Shown here: positions 33,928 to 41,968 of the stretch, one piece after another
Numbering within the stretch: position 1 is the first letter of the stretch
Layout of the letters: each line of letters begins with the position of its first letter
Assembly: GCA_001603955.1 (NCBI GenBank)
Contig: LVAA01000079.1
Location: 47,442 to 111,441, forward strand
Length of the DNA: 64,000 bases
Direction: 5' to 3'
Source of the DNA: Syntrophobacterales bacterium Delta_02
GTDB taxonomy: Bacteria; Desulfobacterota; Syntrophorhabdia; Syntrophorhabdales; Syntrophorhabdaceae
The notes under the pieces: model-generated
The model's database searches: none
What the model was told of the DNA's origin: nothing
What the model saw: the letters and a program-made list of their open reading frames with translations, nothing else
Program-made: the position numbers and the translations under genes

Positions 33928-35398
33928 ATTCCTTCCTGGGAGAGCGGCCCTGGGCCTGTTTGAGCTCGCTCATCCTCGCCTTGTAGTCGTAGAGCCCGAG
34001 CTCCCTGAGTTTCGACACGCCGACGAAAAAGGTATCCCGGCTTATCCCCAGGCGCTCCGCTATCTCTTTCGGTTCGAGGAGATGTTCGGAATCTCCATCC
34101 CGGGGGTCCAGCTTGGTGAGGTAAAGATAGAGACGGTACTCGGCCGCCGTGAGCTTGGCATTGATAAGCTCGTCGAGTCTGGACGTGATCTGGTCCATGG
34201 CCGTACGGGGCTGCGTGTACTGCCTGACCTCGGCGGGGACGTGCTCCATGCCGATGGTCGCCGCCTCGCACATGATATAGGAGCGCTCCAGCACCGATTC
34301 CAGCTGGCGGACATTCCCCGGCCAGGAATACTGCATGAGGCAACTGAGGACCTCGTCGCTTACGGATTTCCTGCCCCCCTGGGTTGCGTCGAGCTTTTTC
34401 AGGAAATGTTCCACGAGAAGAGGTATGTCCGTGCGCCTCTCCCTCAGCGGCGGCAGGGTAAAGGCGATGACGTTGAGCCTGTAGTAGAGGTCTTCCCTGA
34501 ACCTCCCCGCCTCGATCTCCTGCTCCAGCTTCTTGTTGGTCGCCGCGATGATGCGCACGTCGAGCTTGATCGTCTCTTTTCCGCCGATCCTCCGTATCTC
34601 CTTCTCCTGGAGGGCACGCAAAAGCTTTGCCTGGGTGCTCTGGGTGAGATCTCCTATCTCGTCGAGGAAGAGCGTGCTGCCGTTGGCCTGTTCGAAGAGC
34701 CCGATCTGCCGCGAAAGGGCCCCCGTGAATGCGCCTTTCTCGTAGCCGAAAAGCTCGCTTTCGAGAAGCGTCTCCGGTATCGCCGCGCAGTTGATGGCAA
34801 AAAATGGCTTCCCTTTTCTCGGACTGTTGTAGTGAATGCTCTTCGCGAAAAGCTCCTTGCCCGTTCCGCTTTCCCCGTGGACGAGAACGGTGGAGTTTGT
34901 CGGGGCCACCCTCTTGACGATCTTGTAGAGCTCCTCCATGGCCCCGTGGGCACCGACGATGTTGTCGATGTGAAAGCGGTCCCGCAGCTGGTCCTTCAGC
35001 ATGATGTTATCCCTGAGAAGCTTCACCTGGTTCATGGCATTGTTGATGACAAGAAGAAGCTGGTCCTTTTCCAGGGGTTTCTCCAGGTAATAGAAGGCAC
35101 CGAGTTTCGTCGCCTCCACCGCCGAGGGTATGGAGCCGAAGGCGGTCATGATGATCACGTGGCAGGTCCTTCCCAGGGCCCGTGCCTCCCTGAGCACCTC
35201 GGTGCCGTCGATGTCGGGGAGCTTCAGGTCGGTGAGGACAACGTCGAAATTGCCGTTCTTGAGGATATCCACCGCTTTTTTTCCGCAGTCGGCCGCCTCG
35301 ACATAGAAACCCTCCTTCGCGAGGATGGTCTTTATGATCCCGCGCTGGTTCCCGTCGTCCTCGACGATAAGGATGGTGCCCTTCGTATCATCCTTCAT
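33926..35398 (-). CDS. Sigma-54-dependent response regulator with atypical DNA-binding domain
   Basis: A 490-residue regulator. Receiver (about 8-125, Asp in VVLTDLKLPD, Lys in YLEKPLEK), linker, and AAA+ domain (145-385) with GESGTGKE, GAFTGA and LFLDEIG. The C-terminus is not the usual short Fis helix-turn-helix. It is about 90 residues with LTAAEYRLYLYLTKLDP and AERLGISRDTFFVGVSKLRELGLYDYK, which look like a winged helix. It overlaps the kinase gene by 11 bp, so the two are a cognate pair. It likely drives the sigma-54 promoter at 33799-33814. Confidence 0.93.
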   Translation of the reverse strand: MKDDTKGTILIVEDDGNQRGIIKTILAKEGFYVEAADCGKKAVDILKNGNFDVVLTDLKLPDIDGTEVLREARALGRTCHVIIMTAFGSIPSAVEATKLGAFYYLEKPLEKDQLLLVINNAMNQVKLLRDNIMLKDQLRDRFHIDNIVGAHGAMEELYKIVKRVAPTNSTVLVHGESGTGKELFAKSIHYNSPRKGKPFFAINCAAIPETLLESELFGYEKGAFTGALSRQIGLFEQANGSTLFLDEIGDLTQSTQAKLLRALQEKEIRRIGGKETIKLDVRIIAATNKKLEQEIEAGRFREDLYYRLNVIAFTLPPLRERRTDIPLLVEHFLKKLDATQGGRKSVSDEVLSCLMQYSWPGNVRQLESVLERSYIMCEAATIGMEHVPAEVRQYTQPRTAMDQITSRLDELINAKLTAAEYRLYLYLTKLDPRDGDSEHLLEPKEIAERLGISRDTFFVGVSKLRELGLYDYKARMSELKQAQGRSPRKE

Positions 35399-36932
35399 GG
35401 CGTGGAAGCCTTATTGTCATGATGGTTCCCTTTCCGATCTCGCTCGCCGCCGATATCGTCCCGCCGTGCTCTTCGACGAACCGCTTCGTTATGGCGAGGC
35501 CGAGGCCGATGCCGATTTTTTTTGTAGAGTAATAGGGCTCGAAGATCTTGTCAAGCTCATCCTTTGCGATGCCCTCGCCGTCGTCGGAAACGGACAGGTA
35601 TGCCGCGGAGTCCTCCGTCCCGCACTCGATGCGCACCCGTCCGGGCCCCTCCTGTATTGCCTGGACGGCGTTTATCACGAGGTTGATCACGCAGAGCCGC
35701 ATGTACTCCCTGTCGCAATATATCGTATCGGCTCCGTCGCGGCAGGCAAGCTCGATGTCAATGCCGCCCCGTATCTTGTCCTTTACCATGATGAGCGCCT
35801 CATCGACGAGGTTCGCCGGGGGCACGTCCTCCTTGTTGAGCGTGATAGACTTCCCGAGGAAGAGGAAATTGTGGATCAGCTCGTTCACCCGGTATATCTC
35901 CTTGAGGAGGCTGTCGAGAAGCCCGACAAGCTCTTCCTTGTCCGAGACGGGCTCCTCCGTCACCCTTTCCTTGATGTGCCCTATGGAGAGGGTCAGGAAA
36001 TTGAGGGGGTTGCGTATCTCGTGGGCAATGCCCGAAGAAAGCTGCCCGATGAGCGAAAGCTGTTCCGATTTCTTCAATTTCTCTTCCAGTTCCTTGCGCT
36101 CGTCAAGTTTGTCCACCATCTCGTTGAAGCTCGTTACAAGCGTACCGATCTCATCCTTGCGGTCCGTCGCACCGATCTTGACAAGTTCTCCCATGGCGAT
36201 CTTCCTGCTCGCCATGGCTATCCTCTTGATCGGCTCCGTGTATTTCTCGGCTATCACGAGGCACACGATGATGCCGATGGTGAAGGCGAAGACCATGCTG
36301 AGGATCCTTTTGATCTGGTTGCGGTTCTGCAGGAGGCGGTAGTCGTCGAGGGCCATGTTGATATGGATATAACCGATGTTCTGGCCCTTGATCGCAACAG
36401 GCATGATGATGTTGTAGAGCCGCTGGGTACCGCTGCGGTGCTCGTCGCCCAAGCGCGCGGTGATCATGAGGTCCTTTTTCCGGGACACCGGCTTCTTCTC
36501 CGCCAGTCTCTGGGTGGTGCCGATCTTCTTCGGGTCGGAACTGGCGATGACCTCCGACTTGTCGCTGACGATGGAGATCTCCTTGATACCCTTCTTGTTG
36601 AGCATGTCCACGTAGCTTTTGAGCCGCGCCGTCGAATCCCCCCGGTAGGTCAGCTCCTCGACGCTTATCTGGATGGCCCTGGTAATGTCGTCGATGTTCT
36701 CGCCCACCTTGTCGAGAAGCGCCTCCTCGGCCCTCGTGTAGATGATGGTCAGCGAGCCGATGGATATGAGAAGGAGAAAAAGGAGAATGAGAAGGAGCTG
36801 TGTCCTCAGCGACAGGCTGCGAAAGACGGATTTAACAAGAGCGTAGAGCTCCGCCGCTCTTTCCTTCACACCCCGTCCGCCGTCGGTCTCCACGAGCGGG
36901 CTATCCTTCGTGTCTGTGCTTGAGGTAGGCAT
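35388..36932 (-). CDS. Membrane sensor histidine kinase (NtrB/ZraS-like)
   Basis: A 514-residue kinase. One membrane helix near 44-66, a periplasmic sensor domain (70-270) and a second helix (about 280-300) precede HAMP (300-355). HisKA follows with the phosphoacceptor in LSSGIAHEIRNPLNFL, then a HATPase (VINLVINAVQAI; DDGEGI; GIGLGLAITKR). It is the partner of the sigma-54 regulator downstream (11-bp overlap) and overlaps gltX by 32 bp upstream. The signal is unknown. The M1 start is uncertain; 20 or so unconserved residues precede the first helix. Confidence 0.92.
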   Translation of the reverse strand: MPTSSTDTKDSPLVETDGGRGVKERAAELYALVKSVFRSLSLRTQLLLILLFLLLISIGSLTIIYTRAEEALLDKVGENIDDITRAIQISVEELTYRGDSTARLKSYVDMLNKKGIKEISIVSDKSEVIASSDPKKIGTTQRLAEKKPVSRKKDLMITARLGDEHRSGTQRLYNIIMPVAIKGQNIGYIHINMALDDYRLLQNRNQIKRILSMVFAFTIGIIVCLVIAEKYTEPIKRIAMASRKIAMGELVKIGATDRKDEIGTLVTSFNEMVDKLDERKELEEKLKKSEQLSLIGQLSSGIAHEIRNPLNFLTLSIGHIKERVTEEPVSDKEELVGLLDSLLKEIYRVNELIHNFLFLGKSITLNKEDVPPANLVDEALIMVKDKIRGGIDIELACRDGADTIYCDREYMRLCVINLVINAVQAIQEGPGRVRIECGTEDSAAYLSVSDDGEGIAKDELDKIFEPYYSTKKIGIGLGLAITKRFVEEHGGTISAASEIGKGTIMTIRLPRHEG

Positions 36933-38265
36933 CGATGCGACCTTTGATGACCTCCGCGGGAACGAGGGGGAAGACGTCTCTCAGGGGAGGCCCGTCGGAT
37001 CTTCCCGTGATAAAGGCCCTCAAGATCATGAAGAGGTCCCTCTTCTTGAGGTCGGCGGGCGCCGCGAGGGCGCCGGTGAGCTCATCGAAGGTCAGGCCAT
37101 CCCTGCGGTCCAGGCGTGATCTTATGGTCCTTCCGATCTCCCCGGCCGCCTCCATCTTCATGAGGTAACGAAGAGCGCCCTCCCTGAACTCCTCCCTGTC
37201 GAACATCTCCATGTACTCCGTCAGATCCTTGAGCGTGGAGGCGTTCTCGCGCACGGCTGACACCTTCGCCGCCCGGGAGGCGTCGATCCCCGCCCTGTCC
37301 ATGAGATCGGGCAGCGGCATGTGTCTCAGGTACTCTCTATTGAACCAGAGAAGCTTCTCCATATCGAAAATATTGTCCGAACCGGAGATGGAATCAAGGG
37401 AAAAGGTCCGGATGAGCTCGCCGCGGTCCATTATCTCCACGGCAACGCTTCGACCCATCGTTGTCAGGTAGTTCACAAGCGCCTCGCCCACCATGCCCAT
37501 GGCACGGAAATCCGCAACACGCGTCGCGCCGTGCCTCTTGCTGAGAGGCTTGTGGTCGGCGCCTATGAGAAGGGAATGGTGCGCATACTGAGGAGGCTTG
37601 CCTCCCAGGGCGTTGATGAGAGCTATCTGCTTCGGCGTGTTGGAGATGTGATCGCCTCCCCGTATGACGTGGGTGATCCCCATGAGCATGTCGTCGACGA
37701 CGACGGCAAGGTTGTACGTCGGCGTACCGTCCCTTCTGAGGATGATGAGATCGTCCACGTGGCCCCTCGGGAAGGAGAGTTCCCCCCGTATCCCGTCGTG
37801 GAACGTGACCGGCCTTCCATCAGAGCGAAAGCGCAGCGTGAAAGGCCGTCCCTCTCCCGAGAACCTCAGGACCTCGCCGTCGGAAAGGTCCCGGCATTTT
37901 CCGTCGTACCTCGGGGGCTCGCCCCGTGCAAGCAACCTTTGCCTCGCCGCGGCAAGCTCTTCCTCGCCGCAGAAACATCGATACGCGAGTCCCTTTTCCA
38001 GAAGGGCCATCGCGTGGGACCTGTAGATGTGGAGGCGCTCGGACTGGCGCAGCGGGCCCTCGTCCCAGCTGATCCCGAGCCAGGCAAGGTCCTCCGTGAT
38101 GGACCGCTCGTAGGCGGCATCGGAGCGTTCAACGTCGGTATCTTCCATGCGCAGAACAAAGGACCCCGCGTTCTTCCTGGCAAAGAACCAGTTGAAGAGG
38201 GCCGTCTTCGCGTTTCCCACGTGGAGATGCCCTGTCGGGCTCGGGGCGAACCTTACCCTGACCAT
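36901..38265 (-). CDS. gltX: Glutamyl-tRNA synthetase (paralog 1)
   Basis: A class I synthetase of 454 residues: FAPSPTGHLHVGNAKTALFN (HIGH form HVGN), RMEDTDVERS, and KMSKS-equivalent PLSKRHGA. A C-terminal anticodon-binding region is present. It charges tRNA-Glu, or in organisms lacking glutaminyl-tRNA synthetase one of two paralogs charges tRNA-Gln with glutamate for later amidation. A second copy lies 3.7 kb away. Which is which cannot be told by eye. Confidence 0.93.
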   Translation of the reverse strand: MVRVRFAPSPTGHLHVGNAKTALFNWFFARKNAGSFVLRMEDTDVERSDAAYERSITEDLAWLGISWDEGPLRQSERLHIYRSHAMALLEKGLAYRCFCGEEELAAARQRLLARGEPPRYDGKCRDLSDGEVLRFSGEGRPFTLRFRSDGRPVTFHDGIRGELSFPRGHVDDLIILRRDGTPTYNLAVVVDDMLMGITHVIRGGDHISNTPKQIALINALGGKPPQYAHHSLLIGADHKPLSKRHGATRVADFRAMGMVGEALVNYLTTMGRSVAVEIMDRGELIRTFSLDSISGSDNIFDMEKLLWFNREYLRHMPLPDLMDRAGIDASRAAKVSAVRENASTLKDLTEYMEMFDREEFREGALRYLMKMEAAGEIGRTIRSRLDRRDGLTFDELTGALAAPADLKKRDLFMILRAFITGRSDGPPLRDVFPLVPAEVIKGRIDAYLKHRHEG

Positions 38266-38307
38266 CTTCGCCTCATATGTCGTGGAGATCCGGGACGCAT
38301 ACCTGCT

Positions 38308-38781
38308 TCAGACCCTGTCCATGAGAACAACGGCGTGCGCGGCGATCCCTTCGCCCCTGCCGGTGAAGCCAAGGCCTTCCGTCGTCTTGCCTTTCAGGCC
38401 CACCATGCCGGCGTCAACGGACAGGAGCCCGGCGATCCTCTCCCTCATCGCCTCCCTGTACGGTGCTATCTTCGGTGCCTCAGCGACGACGACGCTGTCA
38501 ACGTTAACGACCCGGTAGCCCCTCTCGCGGGCTATCGCGCAGATCCGGGCAAGTATCACGGCGCTGTCGATGCCCTCCGTGTCCCTGTCGGTGTCGGGGA
38601 AATGGACCCCGATATCGCCTTCAGAAAGCGCACCCAGTATCGCGTCGCTTATGGCATGGAGGAGCACATCGCCGTCGGAGTGGCCGAGGAGGCCCTTCTC
38701 AAAAGGGATCTCAACACCTCCGAGAACAAGCCGTCTGCCCTCTGTCAGCCGATGGACGTCGAACCCTGCCCCTATCCTCAT
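38308..38781 (-). CDS. ispF: 2-C-methyl-D-erythritol 2,4-cyclodiphosphate synthase
   Basis: A 157-residue enzyme. GAGFDVHRLTEGR at the start has the metal-binding DxH, and GHSDGDVLLHAISDAILGA and a late TEGLGFTGRGEGI are diagnostic. It makes the cyclodiphosphate of the non-mevalonate isoprenoid pathway. The start overlaps the ispD stop (ATGA), as is common for ispD-ispF pairs. Confidence 0.97.
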   Translation of the reverse strand: MRIGAGFDVHRLTEGRRLVLGGVEIPFEKGLLGHSDGDVLLHAISDAILGALSEGDIGVHFPDTDRDTEGIDSAVILARICAIARERGYRVVNVDSVVVAEAPKIAPYREAMRERIAGLLSVDAGMVGLKGKTTEGLGFTGRGEGIAAHAVVLMDRV

Positions 38782-39476
38782 ATGGTCCCTTTGAGCTGGG
38801 ATAGCAGTCCTCTTGCAATGGTCAGGTCCTCGGGCGTGGTGATCTTCATATTGTAAGGGGATCCCTCCATGACCTTCACCTTCTTTCCCAGGTGTTCGAT
38901 GAACGTGGCGTCGTCATACCCGTAGTGCCTTTTCGCCATGCCCTCCCGGTAGGCCTTCACGATGAGGGAGTACTTGAAGGTCTGAGGGGTCTGAACATGC
39001 CAGAGCGAATCCCGTTCGAGGGTCTTCACGACAAACCCTTCCTTGGAGATGACCTTCACGGTGTCCTTCATGGGCAGTGCCGGTATAACGGCATCGTACA
39101 TCTCCATGAGAAAGATGCCTTTTTCAATGAACGCGGGGGATATGAAGGGCCGCGCCCCGTCGTGTATGATGACTATTTCGCAAGGATGCTCGATGGCCTC
39201 CAGCCCGTTCTTTACCGAGTCCTGCCTGAGCTTGCCGCCCATGACGATCTTCATGATCTTGTTGAACTTGTATGTCTCCAGTATCTCTTCCTGGATCAGC
39301 GGCAGGTCCTTCTGGTTGACGACAAGATAGATGCCGTCCACGGCCCGGCAGTCCTCGAATATCTGGAGCGTGTGAACGATGATGGGTTTGTTCTCTATGA
39401 GCAGGAACTGCTTGTTGGTGGCGGCACCCATCCTCTTTCCCGCACCGCCGGCAAGAATGATCGCGATTGTTCTCAT
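38778..39476 (-). CDS. ispD: 2-C-methyl-D-erythritol 4-phosphate cytidylyltransferase
   Basis: A 232-residue nucleotidyltransferase. Start AIILAGGAGKRMG, then KQFLLIENKPIIVHTL, IIHDGARPF, and a final GSPYNMKITTPEDL. It uses CTP to make CDP-methylerythritol, the step before IspF. I chose the ATG at 39474-39476; the frame extends upstream without homology. Confidence 0.97.
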   Translation of the reverse strand: MRTIAIILAGGAGKRMGAATNKQFLLIENKPIIVHTLQIFEDCRAVDGIYLVVNQKDLPLIQEEILETYKFNKIMKIVMGGKLRQDSVKNGLEAIEHPCEIVIIHDGARPFISPAFIEKGIFLMEMYDAVIPALPMKDTVKVISKEGFVVKTLERDSLWHVQTPQTFKYSLIVKAYREGMAKRHYGYDDATFIEHLGKKVKVMEGSPYNMKITTPEDLTIARGLLSQLKGTI

Positions 39477-39483
39477 GTTGGTA

Positions 39484-40527
39484 TCATGCCTGTTCTTCCA
39501 GTTGGTATTCCTCGGGGTAGATATATTCCTTCCCCGGCTCTCCCTTGAGCCTCGAAAAGACCATGCGCCCCGAGGTCGTCTGCAGGACGCTCGTGACCAC
39601 GACGTCGACGGTCTTGCCGAGATACTTCTTCGCATCGTCGACCACCACCATCGTTCCGTCGTCGAGGTATCCGATCCCCTGGCCCTGCTCCTTGCCTTCC
39701 CGGAGTACCTTGATGTTCATCTGTTCGCCGGGGAGCAGTGCGGGGCGGAGCGACATGGCAAGCTGGTTCATGTTGAGAACCTCGATGCCTTGCAGCTCCG
39801 CGACCTTATTAAGGTTGTAGTCGTTGGTGACGATCTTTCCCCCCAGTCGTTTCGCGAGGGCTATGAGCTTGGTGTCAACGTCCTTCAGCTTCGGGAAATC
39901 ATAGTCCATGATCCTGACAGTGAGAAAGGTCTGCTTCTGCAGTCTATGCAGGACGTCGAGGCCCCGGCGGCCCCGGGTCCTTTTCACAGGGTCCTGGTGA
40001 TCGGCGACGTGCTGTATCTCGTAAAGCACGAACTGAGGGATGACAAGGGTCCCCTGTATGAAGCCGGTCTCGCATATGTCCGCTATCCGCCCGTCTATGA
40101 TCGCGCTCGTGTCGAGGAGCTTGATGTCCTTGTCCTCCTCGAGGCGGTCGAAGAGAGGGACCTTGGAGAGATCGAGCGTCTTCGATTTCTCTTTCCCGAG
40201 GACGAAGCCAAGGTAACCCATGATAAAGTAGAAAAGGATGTAAATGGGCAGCGTGATGGGAATGTCCTTGATAAGGGCAAGAAGGAGACGGGACACGAAG
40301 AGGTTGGCCACGAAAAGGCTCACGACAACCCCCGTCAGGCTTCCGAGAATGATCTTCAGGGATATGTCCCTGAGCTTCAGCTCGATCTTCAGGATGGCAT
40401 AACCGAGGATCAGTCCGCACGTCGCCCCGACGAGGCCCCAGACACCGCTGGAAAGAAGTTCTTTAAGTATGAAATATCCGGTAAGGGTTGTGACGGTCAG
40501 GAGGATTATCTGAATGAATATATCCAA
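39484..40527 (-). CDS. PIN-TRAM domain membrane protein (YacL-like)
   Basis: A 347-residue protein. Four membrane helices (about 1-115), a PIN nuclease fold (LLDTSAIIDGRIADICETGF; acidic cluster) and a C-terminal TRAM domain (about 270-335). This is the YacL family, often next to carD and ispD in Firmicutes and here. PIN-TRAM proteins are thought to act on RNA. It ends 7 bp before ispD, so the genes are co-transcribed. Confidence 0.92.
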   Translation of the reverse strand: MDIFIQIILLTVTTLTGYFILKELLSSGVWGLVGATCGLILGYAILKIELKLRDISLKIILGSLTGVVVSLFVANLFVSRLLLALIKDIPITLPIYILFYFIMGYLGFVLGKEKSKTLDLSKVPLFDRLEEDKDIKLLDTSAIIDGRIADICETGFIQGTLVIPQFVLYEIQHVADHQDPVKRTRGRRGLDVLHRLQKQTFLTVRIMDYDFPKLKDVDTKLIALAKRLGGKIVTNDYNLNKVAELQGIEVLNMNQLAMSLRPALLPGEQMNIKVLREGKEQGQGIGYLDDGTMVVVDDAKKYLGKTVDVVVTSVLQTTSGRMVFSRLKGEPGKEYIYPEEYQLEEQA

Positions 40528-40531
40528 GGAC

Positions 40532-41059
40532 TCAACCCTTGTGGTGATTGGCGGTATTTCCTTTTTGACTGTTGTTGTTGGCCGTGAAGATCTCTTCGAT
40601 CTCCTGCTCCACTATGAGCTCTTCGGTGCCCAGCGACATGGAGAGCTCCTTGGTGATGAGGTTGCGCGCCATCTCGAACATCTTCTTTTCGCCGAAGGAA
40701 AGCTCCTTCCAGTAACGCAGATTGTAGAGCTCTTTCAGGACCGTAGCGACTTCATAGATGGAGCCGCTCTTGATCCTTTCCATGTACTCCTTGTACCGCC
40801 TGTTCCAGGGTGAGTTGTCGTGAACGATGTTCTTGTCCTTGAGAATATCGTAGACCTTGCACACCTCGCAGGCATCGATGACGCTTCTCAAGCCGGCATT
40901 CTTCGCCCCGTCGATAGGTATCATGATGGTCATGTCCGTATCAAGGATGCGGATTATGTAGAATGACTGCTTGGTACCTGAGAACTCTTTTTCTTCGATA
41001 GACTCGATCCGACCGACACCATGCCCCGGATATACTGCAACTTCTCCTACATCAAACAT
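40532..41059 (-). CDS. CarD/CdnL-family RNA polymerase-binding regulator
   Basis: A 175-residue protein. An RNA polymerase-interaction domain (FDVGEVAVYPGHGVGRIESI, residues 2-21) leads to a helical domain with NSPWNRRYKEYME and ELSFGEKKMFEMARN. CarD/CdnL binds the beta subunit and stabilises open complexes at sigma-70 promoters. The C-terminal 25 residues are an Asn/Gln-rich tail. SD CGGAGGC precedes the ATG. It leads a downstream string of PIN-TRAM, ispD and ispF, possibly into gltX. Confidence 0.93.
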   Translation of the reverse strand: MFDVGEVAVYPGHGVGRIESIEEKEFSGTKQSFYIIRILDTDMTIMIPIDGAKNAGLRSVIDACEVCKVYDILKDKNIVHDNSPWNRRYKEYMERIKSGSIYEVATVLKELYNLRYWKELSFGEKKMFEMARNLITKELSMSLGTEELIVEQEIEEIFTANNNSQKGNTANHHKG

Positions 41060-41103
41060 TATGCCTCCGATAGTTTATCATCGTTTTTCGGCCAGGTTGC
41101 CAT

Positions 41104-41132
41104 ATTGTAGCATAATATTGAGAGAAATTAAA
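41104..41132 (-). promoter_or_regulatory. Sigma-70 promoter of carD
   Basis: On the minus strand TTAATT, a 17-bp spacer and TACAAT put the start point about 38 bases before the ATG. Confidence 0.55.
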
Positions 41133-41211
41133 CAGGTATGGTTATTGCACTACAATCCGTAAGGAATTCAAGGCTTCGCCCCTTCCTTCGGGAGAGGACC
41201 CGTGAGCGGGT

Positions 41212-41826
41212 TCAGGATACCTGCTTCTGTCTTTCCAAGAGCTTGAACTTTATGTCGTTGACGATCCTGAGAAGCCCCTTTTCGGAGGCAAGGTCGAGGG
41301 CGGTCTTGTTGTGCTTGTTCATTACGGCGAGGTCGGCGCCCCGGCTGATGAGAAAGTTTATGATGCCGGCGAATTTGCCGTTTATGGCGCACATGAGCGG
41401 TGTATCACCGTCGTGGTCCCGGGGATTGATCTCCGCGCCATGCTCCACGAGGAGCCTGACGATCTCAAGGTGACCGCTCTTGCTGGCAAAGGTGAGGGCC
41501 GTGCCGCCATCCCTGTCGGGAACGTTGACATCGGCTCCCCGGGAGACGAGAAGCCTCAGGACGCCTGCCTGGTTGTTCCTGCAGGCATAGATGAGAGAGG
41601 TCACACCCTGCGCGTTCCTTGCGTTGACGTCCGCCCCGTTGTCGAGGAGAAAGCGTGCCGTATCCGTGAATCCGCGCATCGATGCGTACATGAGGGGGGT
41701 GTTCCCGTTCTGGTCGGCGCCGTTGACGTCGGCGCCCTTGCTGATGAACTGGACAACGCTCTCAAGGTCGCCTTTTTCAATGACAGTGATCAGTTCCTTC
41801 CAGAATCGGCTCTCCACGTAGACCAT
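41212..41826 (-). CDS. Ankyrin-repeat protein
   Basis: A 204-residue protein made almost wholly of five or six ankyrin repeats (for example NGNTPLMYASMRGFTDTARF, RDGGTALTFASKSGHLEIVR). There is no signal peptide or membrane helix. I chose the ATG at 41824-41826 with SD-like GGTGGG; a TTG six codons upstream is possible. Ankyrin arrays mediate protein contacts; the partner is unknown. It lies between the carD operon and the second gltX. Confidence 0.85.
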   Translation of the reverse strand: MVYVESRFWKELITVIEKGDLESVVQFISKGADVNGADQNGNTPLMYASMRGFTDTARFLLDNGADVNARNAQGVTSLIYACRNNQAGVLRLLVSRGADVNVPDRDGGTALTFASKSGHLEIVRLLVEHGAEINPRDHDGDTPLMCAINGKFAGIINFLISRGADLAVMNKHNKTALDLASEKGLLRIVNDIKFKLLERQKQVS

Positions 41827-41909
41827 TATATCCCACCGCGGCAAAAACGGAAGTCCTTTTTTCGAAAAACCGCCGCGGGAGGGCGCGGGCGTGTCTCTTG
41901 AAAAATGGA

Positions 41910-41938
41910 TTGATGCCGGGGGAATTTTCCTTTATAAT
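41910..41938 (+). promoter_or_regulatory. Sigma-70 promoter of the gltX-smc operon
   Basis: TTGATG, a 17-bp spacer and a consensus TATAAT end 30 bp before the gltX start. Confidence 0.7.
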
Positions 41939-41968
41939 CACTACAGTCTTTATCTGGAGGACATAATA

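Noticed and set aside
36200..36320. Possible frameshift between the kinase transmembrane part and HAMP
   Set aside because: The frame is continuous, and the helix-HAMP-HisKA order is complete.
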